From the IMG/VR virus record IMGVR_UViG_3300045999_005958, positions 1 to 20,904 of that record: a stretch of DNA of 20,904 nucleotides. One strand, 5' to 3'. The position numbers were made by a program, and so were the translations under genes. Below are positions 5,595 to 10,521 of the stretch, one piece after another. Source of the stretch: a virus. The notes beneath the pieces are model-generated. The model saw only the letters and a list, made by a program, of their open reading frames with translations. It made no database searches and had not been told where the DNA came from. Within the stretch, counting starts at the first letter, position 1. Each line of letters starts with the position of its first letter.

Positions 5595-6001
5595 TTTTTC
5601 CTTTTCTCCAATAGTACATCAAAATTTTTATCTTTTGTGCCACCATCATACGCAAGAGCATAACCATCATTAATCATTTGGTTATTCAATGAAATTTCTT
5701 GTCCATTGATAAACAAATGCCCAATAATACGACCATACTTCTCGGTACTATCTGGAAGTTCAGTCTTGATAATAATGTCTTTGGCACCTTCAAGTTTTTT
5801 CTTCAACCACTCCTTTGATTCCAGACCCATTGCCTTTTCTTTTAGATCCGTTGTTCTACTTTCTGGAGTATCAACCCCAGCAAGACGAATGCGTTTTTCT
5901 AAACTAATATCAAATCCCAAATCTATCGACGCATCAATAGTATCACCGTCTACTACTCTTCCTACAGATTTAATTCTGTAAATATATGGGTCTTTATCCA
6001 T
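5591..6001 (-). CDS. Thermonuclease-like (SNase) nuclease
   Basis: A 136-aa staphylococcal-nuclease-fold protein. It has VVDGDTI (16-22, calcium-site Asp18 and Asp20), RIRLAGVDTPE (37-47) with the catalytic-type Arg39, Asp44 and Glu47, and KYGRIIG with Arg91. These are the three catalytic positions and metal ligands of the family, so it should be active. SNases cut DNA and RNA with calcium. No signal peptide is present, so it acts in the cell, perhaps on host nucleic acid. The ATG shares its A with the previous stop (TAATG), and the end overlaps the next GTG. Shorter than the secreted S. aureus enzyme but covering the whole domain. Confidence 0.85.
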   Translation of the reverse strand: MDKDPYIYRIKSVGRVVDGDTIDASIDLGFDISLEKRIRLAGVDTPESRTTDLKEKAMGLESKEWLKKKLEGAKDIIIKTELPDSTEKYGRIIGHLFINGQEISLNNQMINDGYALAYDGGTKDKNFDVLLEKRKK

Positions 6002-6213
6002 TAGAATGGTAATTTAAATTCTTTGGTATTTAGTTTAGGAATAGGTAATTTTTCAAATGCTTTATTGACTTGGTTCTCAACAACCTTACCAACAAACTGT
6101 TCTGGATTGTTGAGGATTGCTTCTGCTTTTTTATAAGTCACATAAGCACCATAACAAAGTGCTCCACTAATGGTCAGACTTGTCGCTGACAGAATGAGTG
6201 CTAAATGTTTCAT
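6001..6213 (-). CDS. Small membrane-anchored protein, 70 aa
   Basis: Begins MKHLALILSATSLTISGALC, a hydrophobic signal-anchor of about 20 residues without an obvious cleavage site; an alternative reading is a lipoprotein-like SGALC, but the lipobox is poor. The rest is a helix (YVTYKKAEAILNNPEQFVGK) and a basic tail with IPKLNTKEFKLPF. GAGG lies 9 nt before the ATG. The first 47 nt overlap the 49-aa gene in another frame. Single membrane pass with an outside domain suggests a spanin-like or accessory lysis role, which is inference only. Confidence 0.65.
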   Translation of the reverse strand: MKHLALILSATSLTISGALCYGAYVTYKKAEAILNNPEQFVGKVVENQVNKAFEKLPIPKLNTKEFKLPF

Positions 6214-6316
6214 CTTTCATTTCCTCGTGTGCTAGTTTTAATATGTAGTAAATTACATATAGAGTAAAGATAAGACCAGACCCTAATATAATAACCACTC
6301 CCCAGGGAAATTCCAT
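6167..6316 (-). CDS. Small single-pass membrane protein, 49 aa
   Basis: ATG at 6316 shares its A with the TGA stop of the metallopeptidase gene (TGATG), a coupling overlap, and the frame ends with TAG at 6167-6169. It starts MEFPWGVVIILGSGLIFTLY, continues VIYYILKLAHEEM and ends in a polar Ser/His-rich tail. This is one clear membrane helix with a cytoplasmic-type charged tail. It overlaps the 70-aa gene by 47 nt. Two tiny membrane proteins in overlapping frames resemble the embedded or overlapping i-/o-spanin pairs of other phages, but no lipobox is evident in this one. Confidence 0.6.
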   Translation of the reverse strand: MEFPWGVVIILGSGLIFTLYVIYYILKLAHEEMKDETFSTHSVSDKSDH

Positions 6317-7062
6317 CAATACTTACCTTCAGTACAATACTCTACTTTCTTATTTGGATAATATGGATATTTCCCTTCTTGTGGTTTCATAAATCCACAC
6401 CCAATCAACCAATCCATGGTCATTGGTGTTGGGCGAATTTGATCCCAAAGAGGTCCTTTGGCACACATTTCTATCTTTTCAGCAGTTACATTTGACTGTT
6501 CTTCTGCCCAGTTCGCATCTGCTTCCCAAGGAACTGCACGACTTTGCATCATCGATTCATAAGTCAGTCTAGTATTCTTCATTATCCAAGCAGGAATTTC
6601 ACTGTCCTGATGTACCTGTGCCATAAATGAAGTTTGCAATCCACCACCCATACAATCTTGAACTACGTGCCACCCTTCGTGCCTCATTGTTCCCAGAAAC
6701 TCTCTTGGATCTTTGAGAAGAGTTTCATTTACAAAGAAACGATTGTAATTTGGTTTATATAATCCTACTGTTCTTGGAGTAAAATATCTTTCTGGTGCAA
6801 CATATACAGGAACATTTACACCATCAAGAGCAGTAATAATTCTTTTGAGTTCTTCCCTGAATGGATCAAAGTCTGGATCTTTTAATAACTCAGAATCTAC
6901 TGTGAGTTTTTCAATTCCTTCAGTGCATTCCAAAAGAATCATACAACCCATTGCCTCTGCACTATAAGGTCTTACTGTTGGTTGCTTTGATGCTAAAGAT
7001 GATGCTATTGCAGGAAATGATAATGATAAAATTAAACCAAATGAGGTGAATAACTTTTTCAT
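6316..7062 (-). CDS. Secreted zinc metallopeptidase-like protein (HEGWH)
   Basis: A 248-aa protein from the ATG at 7062, which overlaps the previous stop as ATGA; an in-frame TTG at 7074 is less likely. The signal peptide MKKLFTSFGLILSLSFPAIA is followed by six or more cysteines consistent with an exported domain. TMRHEGWHVVQD at 126-136 carries the zincin motif HExxH (H128, E129, H132). PWEADANWAEE at 179-188 supplies a possible third ligand (E180), as in gluzincins. Such enzymes cut proteins or peptidoglycan peptides. Its place among lysis genes suggests action on periplasmic or outer-membrane proteins during host lysis. Family not named; the motif is seen directly. Confidence 0.75.
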   Translation of the reverse strand: MKKLFTSFGLILSLSFPAIASSLASKQPTVRPYSAEAMGCMILLECTEGIEKLTVDSELLKDPDFDPFREELKRIITALDGVNVPVYVAPERYFTPRTVGLYKPNYNRFFVNETLLKDPREFLGTMRHEGWHVVQDCMGGGLQTSFMAQVHQDSEIPAWIMKNTRLTYESMMQSRAVPWEADANWAEEQSNVTAEKIEMCAKGPLWDQIRPTPMTMDWLIGCGFMKPQEGKYPYYPNKKVEYCTEGKY

Positions 7063-7259
7063 TCGTTCCACCAACCTTCTTCTTTGTGTATCCAGACTTT
7101 CAAATCCTTTACATACTTTCTCAACATCTGGGCCTGTTCTTCATGCCAAAAATTACCCGTCTCCATATGAAGGCGGGTGTGATTATCTATGGCTTTGAGT
7201 ATGTTATGGATGGGGGCATTCCAACACTCCCTCTTTGGAGTGTTCCATTCTCTTGGCAT
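7059..7259 (-). CDS. Small hypothetical protein, 66 aa
   Basis: A Trp-rich, helical, charged protein: MPREWNTPKRECWNAPIHNI, then a helix with NHTRLHMETGNFWHEEQAQM, RKYVKDLKVWIHKEEGWWNE. No signal peptide or membrane helix. It starts inside the 57-aa gene (73-nt overlap) without a clear ribosome site, and ends in an ATGA overlap with the metallopeptidase gene, so translation is probably coupled at both ends. The shape (His/Glu-rich two-helix protein ending in basic-acidic helix) recalls small conserved proteins of marine T4-like phages, but I do not recognise a function. Confidence 0.65.
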   Translation of the reverse strand: MPREWNTPKRECWNAPIHNILKAIDNHTRLHMETGNFWHEEQAQMLRKYVKDLKVWIHKEEGWWNE

Positions 7260-7360
7260 TTGTATTCAACTGTATAAAGTTGTCCTTTGTGAATAAAATC
7301 AACTGCACATAAATTTGTCCCAATTACAACGTTACCTGCAATTAGAATCTCAAGTAACAT
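7187..7360 (-). CDS. Small hypothetical protein, 57 aa
   Basis: ATG at 7360 shares a base with the TAA of the 34-aa gene (TAATG), and TAG is at 7187-7189. The product starts MLLEILIAGNVVIGTNLCAV, then DFIHKGQLYTVEYKCQENG, and ends in PPSITYSKP. The pattern of strands and the KGQLYTVEY segment look like a small beta-barrel of the SH3/OB type, though this cannot be proved by eye. It overlaps the next gene by 73 nt. No function assigned. Confidence 0.6.
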   Translation of the reverse strand: MLLEILIAGNVVIGTNLCAVDFIHKGQLYTVEYKCQENGTLQRGSVGMPPSITYSKP

Positions 7361-7464
7361 TATTTTTTCTTACCTCCATTCTTTGCTTTTTTAGCAGTCG
7401 CATTACCTTGATTTTGCTTGGATCCATTAGATCCTTTCTTACCTTTGTTTGGTGATTTAGACAT
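7360..7464 (-). CDS. Tiny Lys-rich protein, 34 aa
   Basis: ATG at 7464 overlaps the stop of the holin-like gene (TAATG), and TAA at 7360-7362 overlaps the next ATG in the same way. The product is almost entirely Lys, Gly, Asn, Ser and Gln, with MSKSPNKGKKGSNGSKQNQG at the start and GGKKK at the end. It is strongly basic and probably disordered, compatible with nucleic-acid or membrane-surface binding. The exact TAATG junctions on both sides are the main evidence that it is translated. Confidence 0.5.
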   Translation of the reverse strand: MSKSPNKGKKGSNGSKQNQGNATAKKAKNGGKKK

Positions 7465-7811
7465 TATGCTCCACCTGTGCGGGGTTGTACTTGACCTTCT
7501 AAAACTTCAACTCTTTCTTCAAGACTTGGTTCAGTAGTTGCAGCAACTTCTGGTGCTACTCGTTCTGGAGGTGCTTCTACAAACTCCTCCCTTTTTGGTT
7601 CTGCTTTCTTTTCATCTTCCTCATCACCACCTTTCTTCATAGTATTAATGCCAAAAGTGGCAGCAGATGCTGTAAAGACAGTAGCAATAAATGTTGGATC
7701 CATCTTCGATAGAGTACCAGCATAACTTGCAGTAAGGAGAGCAGCAGACCAACCCAAAATACATATACGAATTAATTGACCCATAGCATTTTCGTTTTTC
7801 TTGTTAGTCAT
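7464..7811 (-). CDS. Holin-like membrane protein
   Basis: A 115-aa protein directly downstream of the endolysin gene, the usual place for a holin. After a polar start (MTNKKNENAMGQ) there are two hydrophobic segments, LIRICILGWSAALLTASYAG and FIATVFTASAATFGINT. A long acidic, Glu/Pro-rich cytoplasmic tail follows (KKGGDEEDEKKAEPKREEF and on). Two helices with a charged tail fit class II-type holins, which let the endolysin reach the wall. AAGG stands 4 nt before the ATG. Holin is inferred from topology and position; no family motif is visible. Confidence 0.55.
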   Translation of the reverse strand: MTNKKNENAMGQLIRICILGWSAALLTASYAGTLSKMDPTFIATVFTASAATFGINTMKKGGDEEDEKKAEPKREEFVEAPPERVAPEVAATTEPSLEERVEVLEGQVQPRTGGA

Positions 7812-7828
7812 TTTACCTTAGTGTGAAG

Positions 7829-8500
7829 TTAACCTTTTTTCCAAGCTTCACCTTCTGCCTTTCTCCTACGTGCCAATCCTGCTTCTACATTAGAACCCGG
7901 ATTTCTGTAGAGATAAAGCGCATCGGGAACTAAATCCCACTCTTTATTCTTCAAGCGTTTAGTAATAGTATTAAAGTTATCACCACCGTAAAAACCGGCA
8001 CCAAGATTATAAGCAAAGCTGAGCAGAGCGCCTCTTTTTCCATCTGTCATTTCATTCCAGTGTGGGATTTTACGAAGTGAAGGAAGAAACTGATTCTTAC
8101 ACTGACTAATCAGTAGTTCATCTGCTTCTTGTTGTGTAATTTGATCTCCGAGTTGGAATGGTCCACCATCCTTCTTACGAGTAGAACCCCAACCAATTGT
8201 GATTGGAAGACCACCAGAAAGAGGATCTGGATATGCTTTAAGATGGCATCCTTCAAACTCTTTGATGAGTTTTATTCCCATCATAGGCATATCGTCACCA
8301 CCTGCTACAGGAGCGGCAGCAGTTGGTGTTGATGCTGGTGCCGCATTACCCTTTTTTCCCCTATAAATCTCCGCCCAATCAATATTATCTTCTAGATACT
8401 TGACTGGAAGATTATCTTCCAACCATTGAACTGCCTTAACATGGTTAGGATTCTTTTCGTCGTAAAACTTAAAAAAGTTATGAAGATCAATTCTTGCCAT
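7829..8500 (-). CDS. GH24 lysozyme-type endolysin with N-terminal accessory module
   Basis: A 223-aa enzyme from the ATG at 8500, chosen because GGAGG lies 5 nt upstream; a longer frame opens at 8512. Residues 76-223 are a T4/P22-type lysozyme: IKEFEG with catalytic E83, AYPDPLSGG with D92, and TIGWG with T101, followed by the SFAYNLGAGFYGG and GLARRRKAE blocks. It hydrolyses the MurNAc-GlcNAc bond. Residues 1-48 are a separate module (DLHNFFKFYD, NHVKAVQWLEDNLP, DWAEIYR) nearly identical to that of the upstream C39-like protein, joined by an Ala/Pro/Thr linker (APASTPTAAAPVAGG). No signal peptide, so it needs the holin-like protein encoded next. Confidence 0.88.
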   Translation of the reverse strand: MARIDLHNFFKFYDEKNPNHVKAVQWLEDNLPVKYLEDNIDWAEIYRGKKGNAAPASTPTAAAPVAGGDDMPMMGIKLIKEFEGCHLKAYPDPLSGGLPITIGWGSTRKKDGGPFQLGDQITQQEADELLISQCKNQFLPSLRKIPHWNEMTDGKRGALLSFAYNLGAGFYGGDNFNTITKRLKNKEWDLVPDALYLYRNPGSNVEAGLARRRKAEGEAWKKG

Positions 8501-8624
8501 TTTTACCTCCAAAGTATTTTAGATAGAGTTCGTTTGCTTCAATATGTTTTCCATTATTTGTAAGTTCTTTGATGACTTTAAGCATCTTTGCTTTAAATCT
8601 AGTCGAAGATTCTTCCCCAGCCAT
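8487..8624 (-). CDS. Small hypothetical protein between two lysis enzymes, 45 aa
   Basis: I chose the ATG at 8624 because a perfect AGGAGG lies 5 nt upstream; an adjacent ATG is too close to it, and a longer frame to 8687 has no support. The product MAGEESSTRFKAKMLKVIKE, followed by LTNNGKHIEANELYLKYFGG, is a compact charged helical hairpin ending in GKNGKN. It overlaps the C39-like gene by 26 nt and the endolysin gene by 14 nt. The strong ribosome site implies high expression. No function recognised; an endolysin regulator would fit the position. Confidence 0.65.
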   Translation of the reverse strand: MAGEESSTRFKAKMLKVIKELTNNGKHIEANELYLKYFGGKNGKN

Positions 8625-9270
8625 CATTACCTCCTGGACACCAACGGTGCTTAAGAACTGCTTTGGTGTAAATGGTTTTCTTACCATTAGTTACAGGACC
8701 AGTATAGTTGTCATTTAATGAACCGTATGGATCATTTATATAATATCCTTTACCATCTGGTGTCTTGCCGATGACTACACACATGTGTCCACCAGTGGGT
8801 GAAGTTAGAGAACCTCTGTGGAGAATACCAATAACAACTGGCTTACCTCTATCAAGGCTTTTATCAATATCACTAAAACTAAGATTATAACTAAAATGGG
8901 ATTTAATCCCATAACCAGACAGAACCTTCGTCTGTACCGCATGGTCGGTTGTATCACCGATAGCAAATACTTTCTTAACGTATTCGTCATCGCCTTTAAT
9001 GCTACCTGGCTTCAGAAAAGCAAGGCACATGGCACACGACGAACTGTTACAAGTTCTTTGTGCGTCTCTGTAGTTATCTACTTGATTGAAGTATGGAACA
9101 TCAAGAACTGCTGGGGTGGGTGGTTTGGTTCTAAAAAGTCCAATCCAATCAGTTTCTGAATCGTCAAGGAATTGAGCAGGTAGGTTATCTTCTAACCATT
9201 GAACTGCTGCCACATGATTATCATTAGCGTCATCATAAAATTTAAAAAAGTTATGAAGGTCTAGAGTCAT
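8599..9270 (-). CDS. C39-like cysteine peptidase with the same N-terminal module
   Basis: A 223-aa protein with GGAG 6 nt before the ATG. Residues 1-47 repeat the module of the endolysin (DLHNFFKFYD, AVQWLEDNLP, DW, FR). Residues 55-223 look like a papain-fold C39 peptidase: VPYFNQ, then QRTCNSSSCAM with nucleophile probably C79 and oxyanion Gln71, GGHMCVVIG with H162, and YYINDPYGS with N179/D180 as the third member. C39 domains cut at Gly-rich sites, or in stand-alone phage forms probably cut peptidoglycan cross-links. Found in a lysis operon, a wall-peptide endopeptidase is the best guess; a bacteriocin-type processing role is less likely because no transporter is present. Confidence 0.8.
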   Translation of the reverse strand: MTLDLHNFFKFYDDANDNHVAAVQWLEDNLPAQFLDDSETDWIGLFRTKPPTPAVLDVPYFNQVDNYRDAQRTCNSSSCAMCLAFLKPGSIKGDDEYVKKVFAIGDTTDHAVQTKVLSGYGIKSHFSYNLSFSDIDKSLDRGKPVVIGILHRGSLTSPTGGHMCVVIGKTPDGKGYYINDPYGSLNDNYTGPVTNGKKTIYTKAVLKHRWCPGGNDGWGRIFD

Positions 9271-9460
9271 CTTCTTCTCCTATGTATTCTAATGAAAAAA
9301 TATTATGATCTTCAATTTTAGGGTCTAACCATTCAATAAATTCTTTTTGAATTGCGTATGCATTTTGGTATTCGTGTTCTTCATTTATATCACAAAGAGT
9401 ATGAATGCGATCAATTGCCCAATCGTGGGTTAAACGAAGAGTTTCAACCAAAGTTACCAT
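9251..9460 (-). CDS. Small acidic hypothetical protein, first gene of the lysis operon
   Basis: A 69-aa acidic helical protein (MVTLVETLRLTHDWAIDRIH, NEEHEYQNAYAIQKEFIEWL, then EYIGEEDDSRPS) with no signal peptide or membrane segment. It lies first after the promoter at 9495-9523 and overlaps the C39-like gene by 20 nt. The ribosome site is weak. Function unknown. Confidence 0.65.
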   Translation of the reverse strand: MVTLVETLRLTHDWAIDRIHTLCDINEEHEYQNAYAIQKEFIEWLDPKIEDHNIFSLEYIGEEDDSRPS

Positions 9461-9494
9461 AGTCTTTTCGCATGTAGCGTCCTAGAATATTGCT

Positions 9495-9523
9495 ATTGTA
9501 GTACGCAGGGGTTCCATCGTCAA
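9495..9523 (-). promoter_or_regulatory. sigma70-like promoter for the lysis operon
   Basis: Minus strand TTGACG (9518-9523), 17-bp spacer, TACAAT (9495-9500), 35 bp upstream of the first gene. No late-type NATAAATA was found at the head of this operon, which is unexpected for lysis genes. Confidence 0.75.
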
Positions 9524-9558
9524 GTGACTCTACCAATATATTATTTAGGAAAAATTTT

Positions 9559-9607
9559 AAAAATATTTTCAAACATAAATAAAAATTATAAGGTAGAAAA
9601 TATTTTT
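9559..9607 (+). repeat. 12-bp inverted repeat framing the late promoter of a GIY-YIG gene
   Basis: AAAAATATTTTC (9559-9570) and GAAAATATTTTT (9596-9607) are perfect reverse complements. The 25-nt interval holds the CATAAATA promoter and an AAGG. The right arm ends one base before the ATG at 9608. RNA started upstream would fold the initiation region; RNA started at the internal promoter would lack the left arm. Confidence 0.7.
9574..9581 (+). promoter_or_regulatory. Late promoter (CATAAATA) for the plus-strand GIY-YIG gene
   Basis: NATAAATA on the plus strand, 27 bp before the ATG at 9608 and inside the loop of the inverted repeat. Its position favours the 9608 start over the open frame that begins at 9524. 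Confidence 0.6.
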
Positions 9608-10309
9608 ATGGAATGGAAATATAACGAGGAAGACTTTATTGAGGTCCCAAAAAATATGGAAGGATTTGTATATCTAATTACAAATTTAACAAATGAAAAA
9701 AAATATGTAGGCAAAAAACACTTCTGGTCTCGACAAAAAGATAAAAAAACAGGAAGAAGAAAAAAGAAAGAAAGTGATTGGAGAAATTATTATGGTTCTT
9801 GCGACGAACTAAAAGAAGATATTAAATTACTTGGGAAAGAAAATTTTTTAAGAGAAGTGCTTTACATCTGTCCCCATAAGAAATCTATGTCTTATTATGA
9901 AACTTATGAACAATTTAAAAGAGACGTATTAATGACTGATGAATATTATAATACAAATATTGAAGGTAGATTCTTTGTTAGTGAAAGAGCAGGAATATAT
10001 GAAGTCGTTTTAAGAAACGATAAGTATAGAGAAGACAAAAGAAAACTTATGACTGGTGATAACAATCCTGCAAAAAGACCAGAGGTTAGACAAAAATTAA
10101 GTGAGATGTTTTCTGGTGAAGGAAACCCTATGTATGGAACAACTCTTGCCAAAGAACATAAGGAAAAACTTTTAAATTCCAGAAGAAATGAAGTTACTGA
10201 TGGATCTAAAAGTTGGTTAAGTGTAAATGAATGGATGAAAGATAATAAAGCAGGATATCAAAAATACAAACAACAATTAAAAGACGGTTTGATCTGGATA
10301 AAAAGTTAG
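9608..10309 (+). CDS. GIY-YIG homing-type endonuclease
   Basis: A 233-aa protein from MEWKYNEEDF; the frame is open from 9524, but the late promoter lies inside that extension. GIY-YIG core: GFVYLITN (GIY equivalent) and KKYVGKKHFW (YIG equivalent), then basic DNA-binding stretches (KKTGRRKKKESDW) and a Glu-bearing helix (SYYETYEQF). Two NUMOD3-type repeats follow: GDNNPAKRPEVRQKLSEM and GEGNPMYGTTLAKEHKEKL, which bind DNA in Seg/I-TevI-like enzymes. It is an isolated plus-strand gene between two minus-strand operons, and its stop overlaps that of a 36-aa GIY-like fragment. Free-standing mobile endonuclease. Confidence 0.85.
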   Translation: MEWKYNEEDFIEVPKNMEGFVYLITNLTNEKKYVGKKHFWSRQKDKKTGRRKKKESDWRNYYGSCDELKEDIKLLGKENFLREVLYICPHKKSMSYYETYEQFKRDVLMTDEYYNTNIEGRFFVSERAGIYEVVLRNDKYREDKRKLMTGDNNPAKRPEVRQKLSEMFSGEGNPMYGTTLAKEHKEKLLNSRRNEVTDGSKSWLSVNEWMKDNKAGYQKYKQQLKDGLIWIKS

Positions 10310-10416
10310 ACAACATTTGTATAAAAATATACATGATAAACAAAACCAAAATAATCTTGAATATCAGAAGACTCAAAAACTTCTCCATTGAATCTCCAAG
10401 GATTCTCATATCTCAT
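10306..10416 (-). pseudogene. 36-aa fragment resembling the N-terminus of a GIY-YIG protein
   Basis: A short frame reads MRYENPWRFNGEVFESSDIQ, then DYFGFVYHVYFYTNVV, TAA. It resembles the start of the neighbouring endonuclease (W-K/R-Y/F-N-x-E-x-F, then GFVYLITN), the standard opening of cyanophage GIY-YIG proteins, but ends right after GFVY. Its stop codon overlaps the stop of the plus-strand gene (10306-10309). A GATAAATA late promoter lies 22 bp before the ATG. Either the rest was lost when the plus-strand gene arrived, or it is a real short protein. The resemblance is visible; the history is inference. Confidence 0.45.
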
Positions 10417-10437
10417 ACATTAATCTTATAGAGCTAT

Positions 10438-10445
10438 TATTTATC
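10438..10445 (-). promoter_or_regulatory. Late promoter (GATAAATA) before the 36-aa fragment
   Basis: GATAAATA on the minus strand, 22 bp upstream of the ATG at 10416. Its conservation ahead of a fragment suggests that the original gene was a late gene. Confidence 0.45.
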
Positions 10446-10464
10446 CTTCAACGCTAGCAAAGCG

Positions 10465-10494
10465 ATTCTAGCAATAAAAGGGGGGACTTGTCAA
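10465..10494 (-). promoter_or_regulatory. sigma70-like promoter overlapping a terminator
   Basis: Minus strand TTGACA (10489-10494), 18-bp spacer, TAGAAT (10465-10470). The -35 box lies in the loop region of the terminator hairpin of the upstream gene. Confidence 0.5.
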
Positions 10495-10501
10495 GACCCC
10501 C
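10472..10501 (-). terminator. Intrinsic terminator after the 395-aa gene
   Basis: Minus strand GGGGG, inner CTT-GAC-AAG extension across a T-T mismatch, CCCCC, then CTTTTATT. Stop codon of the 395-aa gene lies 21 bp upstream. Confidence 0.7.
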
Positions 10502-10521
10502 TAAAATGTACTATAATATAA

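Noticed and set aside
10206-10409. Hydrophobic 67-codon minus-strand frame
   Set aside because: Mostly antisense to the GIY-YIG gene. The neighbouring frame starting at 10416 encodes a recognisable GIY-like N-terminus and fits the late promoter better.
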